From Idiomarina seosinensis (GTDB lineage: Bacteria; Pseudomonadota; Gammaproteobacteria; Enterobacterales; Alteromonadaceae), in contig NZ_PIQF01000001.1 in the NCBI RefSeq assembly GCF_003987275.1, forward strand, positions 744,001 through 808,000: a DNA stretch of 64,000 nt. Reading direction: 5' to 3'. Under the pieces are notes generated by a model. That model worked only from the letters and a program-made list of their open reading frames with translations, ran no database searches and was not told the DNA's origin. A program made the position numbers and the translations under genes. Below are positions 50,341 to 60,271 of this stretch, piece by piece; within the stretch, counting starts at the first letter, position 1; each line of letters begins with the position of its first letter.

Positions 50341-53277
50341 ATGAAAAGAATGCTAATTAATGCCACGCAATTAGAAGAATTGCGTGTCGCTCTGGTCGAC
50401 GGCCAGCGGTTATACGACCTGGACATAGAGAGCCCGGGACACGAACAGAAAAAAGCAAATATTTACAAAGGAAAAATCACTCGAATTGAACCCAGCTTAG
50501 AAGCTGCCTTTGTTGACTATGGCGCTGACCGCCATGGATTCCTGCCTCTCAAAGAAATCGCGAAAACTTATTTCCCCGAAGGTTATACCTTTAAAGGCCG
50601 TCCTAATATCAAGGACGTGGTTTCTGAAGGCCAGGAAGTTATTGTTCAAATAGATAAAGAAGAACGCGGTCAAAAAGGCGCTGCGCTAACTACCTTTATC
50701 TCATTAGCAGGCAGCTATCTGGTGCTAATGCCAAACAACCCTCGCGCTGGCGGCATATCACGTCGCATCGAAGGGGATGAGCGTTCTGCGCTAAAAGAAG
50801 CATTAAGTGACTTGAATGTACCGAAGGAGATGGGCCTTATAGTCCGTACTGCCGGTGTAGGTAAGTCGAAAGAAGAGTTAGAGTGGGACCTCAATGTTCT
50901 ATTACATCACTGGACAGCTATCAGCGAAGCCGCCAGTGGCCGCCCTGCTCCGTTTCTGATTCATCAGGAAAGCAACGTTATTTTCCGCGCTCTACGCGAC
51001 TACTTGCGCCGCGACATTGGTGAAGTGTTAATCGATAGTAAGAAAGTCTATGAGCAGGTACGCACGCACATTCAGCAAATTCGCCCGGACTTTCTAAATC
51101 GCGTTAAGTTGTACGATGGCGACGTTCCATTATTCAGCCACTACCAAATTGAAAGTCAGATTGAGTCAGCCTTCCAACGTGAAGTTAGACTCCCGTCTGG
51201 CGGTTCTATCGTTATTGATCCGACTGAAGCTCTGACCTCTATCGATATTAACTCTTCACGCGCTACCAAAGGTGGCGACATAGAAGAGACGGCGCTGCAA
51301 ACCAACCTTGAGGCGGCGGAAGAGATTGCCCGTCAGCTTCGCTTACGAGATCTTGGTGGATTGGTTGTTATTGATTTTATCGATATGACACCGGCACGTC
51401 ACCAACGTGACGTAGAAAACCGCTTACGCGATAGCCTTGCGCATGATCGGGCGCGTATACAAGTTGCTCGTATTTCGCGGTTTGGTTTGCTGGAAATGTC
51501 ACGCCAGCGTTTACGCCCCTCTCTTGGCGAGTCAGCAAACAGTGTTTGCCCTCGTTGCGACGGTCAGGGAACCATTCGCTCTAGTGAGTCTTTAGCTCTG
51601 TCGATAATGCGTTTAATCGAAGAAGAGGCTATTAAAGATAATACGGTTCAGGTTCAGGCCCAGGTGCCCGTTCCGGTAGCTACCTATTTGCTTAATGAAA
51701 AACGCTCAGCCGTTAATAAAATCGAAGAACGCCATAATGTGAAAGCGGTGATTATTCCAAATCACCACCTGGACACGCCACATTTTGAAGTTATCCGTAT
51801 CCGTGATGATGAAGTTCCTGAAGCGGCAAGTTTCCAATTAGTGCAAAAGCAAGAAAAAGACGAAAGCGTAGCTATTACGTTAACCAAAGATCGCCAGCAA
51901 ATCGAGGAGCCTGCCTTAAAAGGTTTACAAGCTCCAACCACACCGCCACCGGCAGTGGCTGCAACTACAGCGGCTCCGACTGTTAAAAAAGCGGGACCGT
52001 CATTGCTTAGCCGACTCGGCAAGTGGTTCTCTGAGCTGTTTGCCAGCGATAGTGAAGAAAAAGAATCTACAGCTGAACAGCAGCGGCGCCAACGCGCTAA
52101 CAACCGTCGCTCAGGTAATAATCAGCAACGCCGTGGGCGCAATAATCGTGGCAGTAATACTCGCAACCGCAACCGTAATACCGATAATCGCAAACCGAAA
52201 GCTGAGGAAACCGAAGCTCCGGCTCAGCAACAAGATGGTGCTGACAATAAACGACAAGATGAACGTCAAGATAACCGTTCGTCCAACAACCGTCGTAATA
52301 ATCGCCGGGGCCGGGGCCGTAATCGTTCACAAGGTCGGAAGCAAGAGACTGAGCAAACAGCCCAGACTGAAACAGCAACAGATAATGTACAAAACGAGTC
52401 TGTTACTAAAGAGAAATCAGCAGAGACCACTCAGCAAGCACCGAAGAAACGTCGTCAGCAGAAGCCGCTGGAACGTTCAGTGCGGGTGAAGGCCGACGCG
52501 TCGGCCGCTACCGATGAACAGCCTAAGCCTGAAACCAAGGCTCCAGAGCAAACGCAAAAGACTGAGCAATCGGAAGAGCAGACTCAACGTCAGCCAAGCC
52601 AGCAAAAATTAGCGTCAAAAGTTCGCGACCCTCGCCTTCAGGCTGCTGCCGAAATTGTACAAGCGGAACAGCAACAAGAGTCGGTATCGGAATCCGAGGC
52701 CGCGGTAACACCTGAGCCAACGCCAGAACCTAAACCAGAACCTAAACCAGAGCCTAAACCAGAGCCTAAACCAGAATCTAAGCCAGAGTCTGGCGAAGTG
52801 GTACCGCCGAAGCCTGAAACTAAGACAGAAGCAGCATCCGAAGTCCCAGCTGAATCTGAGCCAGAGCCAGTAGCAGAAGCGCCGACTAAGGCTGGTGCTG
52901 AACCTGAACCTGAGCCTAAGCCTAAGCCCGAAGCGGCTGCAGAAACTTCAGCTGAGCCTGAGGCAGAACCAAAGCAGGAGCGTAATCGTTCTCGTCGGTC
53001 ACCGCGTCACTTGCGAGCAGCAGGTCAAAAGCGCAAGCGTGATAAGCAGGAAAACAGCAAACTAGCTCATAATAGTCAGCCTATCTACCCTGCTAACGCG
53101 CATCATAAAGCTTTTTCAGAGATGACTAAAGCGACAGCGGTAGATCGTCAAAGCGAGTTTTCACCCTTCCCGGTAGCAACTGCCACTGCGCGTATTGCCT
53201 TTACTAAAGATGAACGTGTAGCGTCCATTAACTCTTCAACTTCGCAGGCAAATGCCGATATGGCAAAATGTTCGTAG
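50341..53277 (+). CDS. rne: Ribonuclease E
   Basis: RNase E (978 aa), the essential endonuclease of mRNA decay and rRNA/tRNA processing. The catalytic half has an S1 domain (about 36-118), a 5' sensor region, the magnesium ligands D302 (SIDINSS) and D345 (VVIDFIDM), and the zinc-link CPRC (403-406). An amphipathic membrane-targeting helix [13 protein letters not shown] lies at about 553-565. The C-terminal scaffold is disordered: arginine/asparagine-rich blocks (585-675) for RNA binding, then a PEPK repeat and a basic patch. Partner sites cannot be named from sequence. The ribosome-binding site is weak. Confidence 0.96.
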   Translation: MKRMLINATQLEELRVALVDGQRLYDLDIESPGHEQKKANIYKGKITRIEPSLEAAFVDYGADRHGFLPLKEIAKTYFPEGYTFKGRPNIKDVVSEGQEVIVQIDKEERGQKGAALTTFISLAGSYLVLMPNNPRAGGISRRIEGDERSALKEALSDLNVPKEMGLIVRTAGVGKSKEELEWDLNVLLHHWTAISEAASGRPAPFLIHQESNVIFRALRDYLRRDIGEVLIDSKKVYEQVRTHIQQIRPDFLNRVKLYDGDVPLFSHYQIESQIESAFQREVRLPSGGSIVIDPTEALTSIDINSSRATKGGDIEETALQTNLEAAEEIARQLRLRDLGGLVVIDFIDMTPARHQRDVENRLRDSLAHDRARIQVARISRFGLLEMSRQRLRPSLGESANSVCPRCDGQGTIRSSESLALSIMRLIEEEAIKDNTVQVQAQVPVPVATYLLNEKRSAVNKIEERHNVKAVIIPNHHLDTPHFEVIRIRDDEVPEAASFQLVQKQEKDESVAITLTKDRQQIEEPALKGLQAPTTPPPAVAATTAAPTVKKAGPSLLSRLGKWFSELFASDSEEKESTAEQQRRQRANNRRSGNNQQRRGRNNRGSNTRNRNRNTDNRKPKAEETEAPAQQQDGADNKRQDERQDNRSSNNRRNNRRGRGRNRSQGRKQETEQTAQTETATDNVQNESVTKEKSAETTQQAPKKRRQQKPLERSVRVKADASAATDEQPKPETKAPEQTQKTEQSEEQTQRQPSQQKLASKVRDPRLQAAAEIVQAEQQQESVSESEAAVTPEPTPEPKPEPKPEPKPEPKPESKPESGEVVPPKPETKTEAASEVPAESEPEPVAEAPTKAGAEPEPEPKPKPEAAAETSAEPEAEPKQERNRSRRSPRHLRAAGQKRKRDKQENSKLAHNSQPIYPANAHHKAFSEMTKATAVDRQSEFSPFPVATATARIAFTKDERVASINSSTSQANADMAKCS
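52723..52794 (+). repeat. 12-bp tandem repeat in the rne scaffold region
   Basis: Six consecutive 12-bp units of the form CCAGARCCTAAA, the first four nearly identical and the last two degenerate, encode PEPK-type tetrapeptides. A looser Glu-Pro-Lys block follows at about 52898-52934. Confidence 0.9.
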
Positions 53278-53301
53278 TTGATAGTCGATAATAACGACTT
53301 T

Positions 53302-53337
53302 AAAGCCCCAACCCATTTAATGGTTGGGGCTTTTTTT
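53302..53337. terminator. Terminator after rne, likely shared with comEA
   Basis: AAAGCCCCAACC (53302-53313) pairs perfectly with GGTTGGGGCTTT (53322-53333) around an 8-nt loop, followed by a 7-T tract. On the minus strand the A-rich start supplies only AAA-to-TTT, so it acts mainly for rne. Confidence 0.94.
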
Positions 53338-53349
53338 ATTGGAAGGCAA

Positions 53350-53694
53350 TTAATCAAGTCGAATTAAAGATTGGTTTTTTTCTAATGTTTTTAAGCCGAT
53401 CCCTTTTACATCAAGCAACTGTTCAAATTCAGTAAATCCGCCTAACTGCTCACGCAAAGCTATAATTTGTTCAGCCCGTTTCCCACCAACTCCAATCATC
53501 ACAGCAGCCAGCTGTTGTGCCGTAGCCGTATTGATATTAAGCAGTGGAGCCGCTTGCTCGGTCGTCTGGCCTTGCTGCAGAATAGGTAAAGGAGCCGCCA
53601 TTGAGTTGTTCAGGTTTAACGGTGACGCTGACACTGACATAGCACCAACTAGCAGTGTACCAGTTGATAGTGCAAGAAATGTTTTCCGTAACAT
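53350..53694 (-). CDS. ComEA-family helix-hairpin-helix protein
   Basis: A 114-residue secreted protein with a signal peptide (about 1-23, cleavage near SVSA-SP) and a C-terminal double helix-hairpin-helix domain (LNINTATAQQLAAVMIGVG and LLDVKGIGLKTLEK as its two parts). Such proteins bind double-stranded DNA in the periplasm during uptake in competent species. Competence here is inference only. It follows pyrF with a 113-nt gap. Confidence 0.9.
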   Translation of the reverse strand: MLRKTFLALSTGTLLVGAMSVSASPLNLNNSMAAPLPILQQGQTTEQAAPLLNINTATAQQLAAVMIGVGGKRAEQIIALREQLGGFTEFEQLLDVKGIGLKTLEKNQSLIRLD

Positions 53695-53807
53695 AGTAGA
53701 TATCCTTTTATCTCACTGCACAATGCAGCATACCTACTATAGTGAAGGGGAACGAAAGTGCCAGCAACAAACCGCAAAAGCAGAGATTGATTACTGGCTT
53801 ATAAGAA

Positions 53808-54521
53808 TTAATCGTTGTCCAGTTCAGCTAATAACTGTAAAACCGTCTGATGTGGATTGTCTGACTGTGTTATTGGGCGACCAATAACCATGTAGTCCAC
53901 TCCCCTGTCGACCGCTTCTGACGGCGTTAAGGTACGCTTCTGATCATCACGCTGAGCATCTGCCGGTCGTATACCTGGTGTTACTAACTTAAACTCATTA
54001 CCAAACCGTTGATGCAGCATTTCTGCTTCCTGCGCTGAGCAAACTACGCCATCCAGACCCGCTTGTTCGGCCAGTTGCGCAAGCTTTAAAACTTGCTGCT
54101 CAACGGAACGATCAATACCAATACCCTGAAGATCTGTTTCATCCATAGAGGTTAATACAGTAACCGCTATTAATAGCGGTGGCTTTTCAACATCCGCTAA
54201 TGCTTGTTTGGCTGCCTGCATCATTTTTAAGCCGCCACTGGCATGCACATTAATAATATCTACGTTCAATCGTGCGGCAGCAGCTACTGCTTTAGCCACC
54301 GTATTCGGTATGTCATGGAACTTTAAATCAAGAAATACTGAGAAACCGCGCTCCACCTGTTCAGCAACCCAGTCGGGCCCTTCTGTGGTAAACAACTCTT
54401 TGCCAACTTTTAAGCCGACTCGCTGCGGATCAAGCTGCGATACCATGGCGTCTGCCTGAATTCTATTATGATAATCAAGTGCCACATAAATTCGGGGAAG
54501 TTTCATAACGCTATTCACCAT
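53808..54521 (-). CDS. pyrF: Orotidine 5'-phosphate decarboxylase
   Basis: PyrF (237 aa) forms UMP from OMP. The catalytic Asp/Lys array is FLDLKFHDIPNTV, with IYVALDYHN at the N-terminus and VTPGIRP and GRPIT phosphate-binding motifs. Two starts are possible: ATG at 54521, with AGGA 4 nt upstream and an 11-nt overlap with lapB, or ATG at 54506. Order lapA-lapB-pyrF matches E. coli yciS-yciM-pyrF. Confidence 0.96.
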   Translation of the reverse strand: MVNSVMKLPRIYVALDYHNRIQADAMVSQLDPQRVGLKVGKELFTTEGPDWVAEQVERGFSVFLDLKFHDIPNTVAKAVAAAARLNVDIINVHASGGLKMMQAAKQALADVEKPPLLIAVTVLTSMDETDLQGIGIDRSVEQQVLKLAQLAEQAGLDGVVCSAQEAEMLHQRFGNEFKLVTPGIRPADAQRDDQKRTLTPSEAVDRGVDYMVIGRPITQSDNPHQTVLQLLAELDND

Positions 54522-55668
54522 CTAGTCCTATGATAGGTTTTGTTGTGCTCCAGCTCTTACAACTTGGACATTGCCAGTACAGCGTATGCCCCGCAAAGCC
54601 GCAGTGCCGACAACTGTATTTAGGTCGTTGACTGATATGTTCAGCGACCATTGTTTGCAAAACTTTTAAACTTTCCCGGGCATTGCCAACATCCGCGGCT
54701 CTAATATGAAAGTCCATTAACTGATGAAAGCCGCGCATCGTCGGGTGTGTTTCCATACTGGTCCGGATAAATCGCTCTGCCGCCTCGCCGCCCTGCGTTT
54801 GAAAAATATACTCCGATAACGCAATCGTGGCGCTGGTACCTGCATCTTGTTCTACACAGTGCTGCAAAAACTCAATATAGGGCAACATATCGCCCTGCTC
54901 TCTATAACACTGCTCAAGCGGCTTCAATACTTCACAGACAAAGCTTTTATCCTGTTGTAGGACTTTTTCGTAGTAATTATTCGCTACTCTACGCTGTCCC
55001 TGGCGGGAATATAACTGACCCAGCGAGATACTGGCTCTGACACAGCGTGGGTCATGCTTGAGTGCTTTTTTGTAATGTTTAATCGCCGATTCAACGTGCT
55101 GTTCGTTATCTGCTAGCTCGCAGAACAGCTGCGCTACAACAGCTTCAACACTGCGATCGTCCTTAGTTAGCCTAAGAGCAACTTTTATCGCTTTATCCCA
55201 TTCATGGGTAGCCTGAAATAGCTCAAGTAAATTTTTGCGACTTTTCTCGCGAAACACCTTATGCTGCTGGAGTCCTGAAAACATTTGTTCAGCACGGTCA
55301 TAAATACCAGCGGCGAGATAATCTTTGCCCAATTCATACATCGCAGTCAAACGGTCATTTTCCGCAATATTGGGACGCGAAGTAAGATTTTGATGAATTT
55401 TTATGGCCCGCTCAACTTCACCACGACGACGAAATAACTTGCCTAGAGTCCAATGAGTTTCCAACGTATCGCTGTCCACGTCTAACAACTCAACAAATAA
55501 ATCTACCGCTTTATCAGGTTGATCAGAGAGAAGTAGGTTTAAACCCGTCGCATACTGTTTAGAGAAACGTTGTTGTTCTTTACGTTCTTCACTGCGCACG
55601 CTGTTTCTGCCCATGAACCATCCATAGGCGGCGGCAACAGGCAGTAATAAAAACAGCAGCTCAAGCAT
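54511..55668 (-). CDS. lapB: LPS assembly protein LapB (YciM)
   Basis: A 385-residue cytoplasmic-facing protein: one N-terminal membrane helix (about 2-17), nine or so TPR repeats (about 35-340), and a rubredoxin-like zinc module CRHCGF...CPSCKSW at 350-376. LapB presents LpxC to FtsH and so limits lipopolysaccharide synthesis. It abuts lapA with no gap (TAAATG). Confidence 0.95.
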   Translation of the reverse strand: MLELLFLLLPVAAAYGWFMGRNSVRSEERKEQQRFSKQYATGLNLLLSDQPDKAVDLFVELLDVDSDTLETHWTLGKLFRRRGEVERAIKIHQNLTSRPNIAENDRLTAMYELGKDYLAAGIYDRAEQMFSGLQQHKVFREKSRKNLLELFQATHEWDKAIKVALRLTKDDRSVEAVVAQLFCELADNEQHVESAIKHYKKALKHDPRCVRASISLGQLYSRQGQRRVANNYYEKVLQQDKSFVCEVLKPLEQCYREQGDMLPYIEFLQHCVEQDAGTSATIALSEYIFQTQGGEAAERFIRTSMETHPTMRGFHQLMDFHIRAADVGNARESLKVLQTMVAEHISQRPKYSCRHCGFAGHTLYWQCPSCKSWSTTKPIIGLDGE

Positions 55669-55959
55669 TTAACGTTGATCCTGATGATGCTCTATAGTAT
55701 TCGATGCTGACCGGCTTGCATGGAACTTTTTAAGCAAGCGGCGATAACGCAGCTTCCATTTAAGCAGCGATAGGATATAAAACGCGAGTGCGATTATAAA
55801 TCCAAGGCCTAAGAATATGCCGGCGACGGCTGCTACCGACAGCTCACTTTCTAAAATCAGAAAGTTAACGGTAACCAAGGTTGCGTTTTGCGCACCAAAA
55901 GCGAGCGCGATAAAAAATATCAATAAAACCGGAATGATAAACAGTAGTTTTTTTAACAT
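55669..55959 (-). CDS. lapA: LPS assembly protein LapA (YciS)
   Basis: A 96-residue protein with two membrane helices (about 3-22 and 41-64), the second followed by a basic KWKLRYRRLLKKF cytoplasmic tail. The TLVTVNFLI segment is typical of LapA/YciS. It acts with LapB. It starts the lapA-lapB-pyrF transcript after the ihfB terminator. Confidence 0.92.
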   Translation of the reverse strand: MLKKLLFIIPVLLIFFIALAFGAQNATLVTVNFLILESELSVAAVAGIFLGLGFIIALAFYILSLLKWKLRYRRLLKKFHASRSASNTIEHHQDQR

Positions 55960-56000
55960 GCGTGTCCTTACCTGCGCTTATCGAGTATTGGTGCAGCCAT

Positions 56001-56035
56001 AAAAAAACGGCATGCCATTATAGCATGCCGTTTTT
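56001..56035. terminator. Bidirectional terminator after ihfB
   Basis: AAAAACGGCATGC (56003-56015) and GCATGCCGTTTTT (56023-56035) form a 13-bp perfect stem with a 7-nt loop, with a T tract on each strand. It lies about 20 nt after the minus-strand ihfB stop and closes the serC-to-ihfB group. Confidence 0.95.
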
Positions 56036-56053
56036 ATCAATCGAGCGCAAAGA

Positions 56054-56338
56054 TCACGTTAAATTATCTACTCGTTCTCTTAACTCTTTACCAGCTTTAA
56101 AGTGAGGAACATACTTACCATTCAGCTCCACCCTCTCACCGGTCTTTGGATTTCGTCCAACGCGAGGTGCTCGATAGTGCAGAGAAAAGCTGCCAAAGCC
56201 ACGAATCTCAATCCGTTTACCATGGGCAAGGTTTTGGACCATTTGCTCAAGGATATCTTTAACAGCAGACTCAACGACCGCAGGAGATAAGTCTTGATAC
56301 CTCAGTGCTAATCGTTCAATTAACTCCGATTTCGTCAT
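56054..56338 (-). CDS. ihfB: Integration host factor beta subunit
   Basis: IHF-beta (94 aa), half of the DNA-bending IHF heterodimer. The body has [18 protein letters not shown] and the DNA-intercalating arm [12 protein letters not shown] with the conserved proline. Length equals E. coli IhfB. It follows rpsA by 36 nt, the standard order. Confidence 0.97.
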   Translation of the reverse strand: MTKSELIERLALRYQDLSPAVVESAVKDILEQMVQNLAHGKRIEIRGFGSFSLHYRAPRVGRNPKTGERVELNGKYVPHFKAGKELRERVDNLT

Positions 56339-56374
56339 TCCTACTCCTCCCGGTCGTTGGGTGTTTACACCAAA

Positions 56375-58051
56375 TTAGTCGTCGTTTTTCGCTGCTTTAA
56401 AGGCTTCAGCCATTGCGCTGTTCATGCCTGAGCTGTCCTGCTGCTTGTTAACCTGCTCAACCGCTTCTTTCTCTTCCACTTCGTCTTTCGCACGGATAGA
56501 CAAGCTCAGAGTACGGTTTTTGCGGTCAACGCCCATGAAGCGAGCTTCAATGGTATCGCCAACACTCAGTACAGTTGAAGCGTCTTCTACGCGGTCACGA
56601 GAAATATCTGCTGCGCGTACATAACCTTCAACACTGTCAGCCAGTTCTACTTTAGCACCTTTAGCGTCAACTTCGCTGACAGTACCTGTTACAAGAGAAC
56701 CTTTTTTGTTAGCTGCTAAGTAGTTGTTGAACGGGTCTTCTTCAAGCTGTTTAATGCCCAAAGAGATACGCTCACGCTCAGCGTCAACTTGCATGACTAC
56801 GGCAGTTACTTCTTCGCCTTTCTTGTAATCACGTACAGCTTCTTCGCCAGTTGCGTTCCAGCTGATGTCTGACAAGTGAACCAAACCGTCAATACCGCCA
56901 TCTAGACCGATGAAGATACCGAAGTCAGTGATTGACTTAATCTTACCGCTAACTTGCTCGCCCTTGTTGTGGTTCTTAGCGAACTCTTCCCAAGGGTTAG
57001 GCTTGCACTGTTTCAGGCCAAGTGAAATACGACGACGTTCTTCGTCAATTTCAAGTACCATAACCTCAACAGAGTCATCCAGGTTAACCACTTTAGATGG
57101 GTGAACGTTTTTGTTTGTCCAGTCCATCTCAGACACGTGTACTAAGCCTTCAACACCTTCTTCGATTTCTACGAAGCAGCCGTAATCAGTCAGGTTCGTA
57201 ACACGACCGGTCAGGCGGGTGCCTTCAGGATAACGATTAGCGATATCTGCCCATGGATCTTCACCCAATTGCTTAAGACCCAGTGATACGCGCGTGCGCT
57301 CACGGTCGAACTTAAGTACTTTGACAGTAATTTCATCGCCAACGTTAACGATTTCACTTGGGTGCTTAACGCGTTTCCAAGCCATATCAGTGATGTGCAA
57401 CAAACCGTCAACACCACCAAGATCAACGAATGCACCATAGTCAGTAAGGTTCTTAACGATACCTTGTACTTCCTGACCTTCTTGCAAGTTTTCAAGCAGC
57501 TCTTCACGCTCTGCACTGTTCTCTTTTTCGATAACAGCACGGCGAGAAACCACAACGTTGTTGCGCTTCTGATCAAGCTTGATAACTTTAAATTCAAGAT
57601 CTTTGTTTTCCAGGTGAGCAGTTTCACGTACTGGACGTACGTCAACCAATGAACCTGGCAAGAATGCGCGAACGCCGCCAAGATCAACGGTAAAGCCACC
57701 TTTAACTTTACCAGAAATAATACCGGTAACAGTTGCGTTGTCTTCGTATGCTTTTTCCAGCTGCAGCCAAGCTTCGTAGCGCTTCGCTTTTTCGCGTGAA
57801 AGAATCGTTTCACCGAAACCATCTTCTACTGCATCTAGTGCAACGTCGACTTGATCGCCAACACTGATTTCTAGCTCACCTTCAGCATTACGGAATTGTT
57901 CGGCTGGGATAGCACTTTCAGATTTAAGGCCTGCGTCTACCAATACCAGATCTTTCTCGATGGCAACGATAGTACCTTTAACGATGGAGCCCGGGCGAGT
58001 TTCGACTTCTTTCAGGCTTTCTTCAAACAGCTGTGCAAAATTTTCTGACAT
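56375..58051 (-). CDS. rpsA: Ribosomal protein bS1
   Basis: S1 (558 aa) with six S1-type OB domains, recruiting mRNA to the 30S subunit. The repeated motifs [35 protein letters not shown] and [18 protein letters not shown] mark domains 3-5. It lacks a strong ribosome-binding site: only GAAG 9 nt before the ATG, as is known for the autoregulated E. coli gene. It lies between cmk and ihfB. Confidence 0.98.
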   Translation of the reverse strand: MSENFAQLFEESLKEVETRPGSIVKGTIVAIEKDLVLVDAGLKSESAIPAEQFRNAEGELEISVGDQVDVALDAVEDGFGETILSREKAKRYEAWLQLEKAYEDNATVTGIISGKVKGGFTVDLGGVRAFLPGSLVDVRPVRETAHLENKDLEFKVIKLDQKRNNVVVSRRAVIEKENSAEREELLENLQEGQEVQGIVKNLTDYGAFVDLGGVDGLLHITDMAWKRVKHPSEIVNVGDEITVKVLKFDRERTRVSLGLKQLGEDPWADIANRYPEGTRLTGRVTNLTDYGCFVEIEEGVEGLVHVSEMDWTNKNVHPSKVVNLDDSVEVMVLEIDEERRRISLGLKQCKPNPWEEFAKNHNKGEQVSGKIKSITDFGIFIGLDGGIDGLVHLSDISWNATGEEAVRDYKKGEEVTAVVMQVDAERERISLGIKQLEEDPFNNYLAANKKGSLVTGTVSEVDAKGAKVELADSVEGYVRAADISRDRVEDASTVLSVGDTIEARFMGVDRKNRTLSLSIRAKDEVEEKEAVEQVNKQQDSSGMNSAMAEAFKAAKNDD

Positions 58052-58148
58052 ATTAAATAACTTCGCTTTTAGATGACGTCCACTGAACTTCCTGTACAGC
58101 GGGGTTATGAATAAAGTCTGCGTGTTTCCTTACGGCAGACACCTAAAT

Positions 58149-58177
58149 AACTCAACAAGCCTAATTGCTTGTGAGTT
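58149..58177 (-). promoter_or_regulatory. Hairpin in the cmk-rpsA gap (rpsA leader)
   Basis: On the minus strand AACTCACAAGC pairs with GCTTGTTGAGTT (one bulged T) around a 6-nt loop, 3 nt after the cmk stop. No T tract follows, so it is more likely a leader structure than a terminator. Confidence 0.5.
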
Positions 58178-58179
58178 AG

Positions 58180-58869
58180 CTAGTCTTGAGACAATTTGCT
58201 ATGCGCAAACGTCAGAATCTGTTCCAGTACCTGCTCTACGCTTAACTCGGTTGAGTCTAAATATAATGCATCGTCAGCAGGTTTTAACGGCGCTACAGGG
58301 CGATTAGTATCGCGATCGTCGCGCTCTTTAATTTCGGTTATTAATTGGTCAATATTAGCATCAAAGCCTTTCTCTAGCAATTGCTTGTAGCGACGCTCTG
58401 CCCTTTCCTCTGCAGATGCGGTTAAAAACACCTTGGCATCCGCATCGGTAAATACTACCGTGCCCATGTCACGGCCATCAGCTACCAATCCGGGTAACTC
58501 TTTAAAGGCACGTTGCCGTCTTAGAAGTGCTTCGCGTACCCGCGGCAGCGCGGCTATTTTTGAGGCCATATTACCGACTTTCTCAGTACGGATAGTAAGA
58601 GTGACGTCTTCGCCTTCAAGGATGATATGGGTTAATGCCTCTTCCTTATCGGCTTCGAACTTCACATCCAGATCGGAGGCCAGCGCTGCCAGACTCTGTT
58701 CATCGTCGACGGTGAAGTCATGGTGCAATGCCGCTAATGCTAAAACTCGATAAATCGCACCGCTATCAAGCAAGTGCCAGTCTAGCTTTTCTGCTAAAAG
58801 GCGGCTAACGGTTCCTTTTCCTGAGCCACTCGGGCCATCGATCGTGATAACCGGTATTTGCGTTGCCAT
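58180..58869 (-). CDS. cmk: Cytidylate kinase
   Basis: Cmk (229 aa) phosphorylates CMP and dCMP. The P-loop GPSGSGKGT is at 11-19, with [15 protein letters not shown] and the [14 protein letters not shown] segment typical of bacterial Cmk. It is 92 nt downstream of aroA and upstream of rpsA, a widely conserved arrangement. Confidence 0.97.
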   Translation of the reverse strand: MATQIPVITIDGPSGSGKGTVSRLLAEKLDWHLLDSGAIYRVLALAALHHDFTVDDEQSLAALASDLDVKFEADKEEALTHIILEGEDVTLTIRTEKVGNMASKIAALPRVREALLRRQRAFKELPGLVADGRDMGTVVFTDADAKVFLTASAEERAERRYKQLLEKGFDANIDQLITEIKERDDRDTNRPVAPLKPADDALYLDSTELSVEQVLEQILTFAHSKLSQD

Positions 58870-58961
58870 AAAATCCTCTATTTGCCCTGCCTATCGCAGT
58901 TATTAGCGGCGCAATTATACGCATTTGGTATTTTTTTGCACCCTTTACCAAGAAACCTTTA

Positions 58962-60257
58962 TCAACAATTACAAAGCCGAGCAAACTCGGTAAAAAATTG
59001 CGGGTAAGTTTTTGCGCAACATTGGGGATCATTTATGGTTACACCAACTGGAGAAAAAGCAGCTAGTGCCATACACATGGCAATCCGGTGGTCATCATAG
59101 GTATCCACTATTGCATGCTGCCATTGCGCTGGCGGCTCAATAACAAGAAAGTCCTCACCCTCTTCTACCTTGGCTCCGGTTTTGCGTAACTCCGTAGCTA
59201 ATGCACGCAATCGATCGGTCTCTTTAACTCGCCAATTAGCCACGTTCCGAATGATAGTACGGCCCTTAGCAAACAAGGCCAGTGGCGCTAGAGTCATAGC
59301 AGCGTCAGGAATTTGATTACCATCAAAGTCGATGCCTTTTAACGGACCATCAGACATCACCTTAATAGCGTTTTGCTGAAACTCTACCGTAGCTCCCATC
59401 GCCTTGATCACCTCGGCAAAAGCTACATCGCCCTGGATCGAGTCTTCACCGACACCATGAATGGTAATGGGTCCGCCAGTTATAGCGGCAGCGGCCATCC
59501 AGTAGCTGGCACCGCTGGCATCGCCTTCCACATAGTAGTCTTGCGGCGGTTGCAGTTGTTGGTTACCGGGAATAGTAAATTTGCTGGCCGATAGTGGCTC
59601 TATGCTAATTCCAAATTCAGCAAGCATCGCCAGCGTTAAATCAATATAAGGCCTTGAGACGATGTCGCCGGTTAAGTTCAGCGTAGAGTCGCGCTTCAAT
59701 AACGGTAAAGCCATTAGCAATGCACTAATAAACTGGCTGGAAACACTGCCATCAATAGCGAAGTCTCCAGCTTGCAAACCAGGCCCAATACTCAACGGCG
59801 GATAACCCGGTTGCTCACGATAATGGATGTTAGCTTGCTGTTGTTGCAGACTGTCGACCAGGTGTTTTACCGGACGCTCTCGCATCCGTTGGTCACCATC
59901 TAAAATGATTGAGTGCTCAGTCAATGTTGCGGAAAGAACGGCTATTAAAGGGCGCATTGCCGTTCCTGCATTGCCCAGTGACAGTCGTTCAGGAATGGAT
60001 TCCCAGCTACCACCGCAGCCAAACACTTGCAGCGTCGTAGTGTCCTCTTCGATAACCTTAACACCCAACGCGGCTAACGCCTCCAACATGCGCGCAGTAT
60101 CATCACTGCGCAGCAGGTTGTGTAAAATGACTGGACGTGGGCTGATTGCCGCAAGCAACAGAGCTCTATTAGCTATACTTTTAGAACCCGGTAAGGTGAC
60201 ATCACCAATACAGGACGGACGAGAATTCAGAGTAATACTTTCTGTACGGCGACTCAC
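58962..60257 (-). CDS. aroA: 5-enolpyruvylshikimate-3-phosphate synthase
   Basis: AroA (431 aa) transfers the enolpyruvyl group of PEP to shikimate 3-phosphate. Class I-type motifs: LPGSKSIANRALLLAA (phosphate-binding K and R), LGNAGTAMRPL (residues near 94-104) and RVKETDRL. The DDHRIAMC segment completes the active site. It is 14 nt after hisC. Confidence 0.97.
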   Translation of the reverse strand: MSRRTESITLNSRPSCIGDVTLPGSKSIANRALLLAAISPRPVILHNLLRSDDTARMLEALAALGVKVIEEDTTTLQVFGCGGSWESIPERLSLGNAGTAMRPLIAVLSATLTEHSIILDGDQRMRERPVKHLVDSLQQQQANIHYREQPGYPPLSIGPGLQAGDFAIDGSVSSQFISALLMALPLLKRDSTLNLTGDIVSRPYIDLTLAMLAEFGISIEPLSASKFTIPGNQQLQPPQDYYVEGDASGASYWMAAAAITGGPITIHGVGEDSIQGDVAFAEVIKAMGATVEFQQNAIKVMSDGPLKGIDFDGNQIPDAAMTLAPLALFAKGRTIIRNVANWRVKETDRLRALATELRKTGAKVEEGEDFLVIEPPAQWQHAIVDTYDDHRIAMCMALAAFSPVGVTINDPQCCAKTYPQFFTEFARLCNC

Positions 60258-60271
60258 TAATCTTCTCTCTG

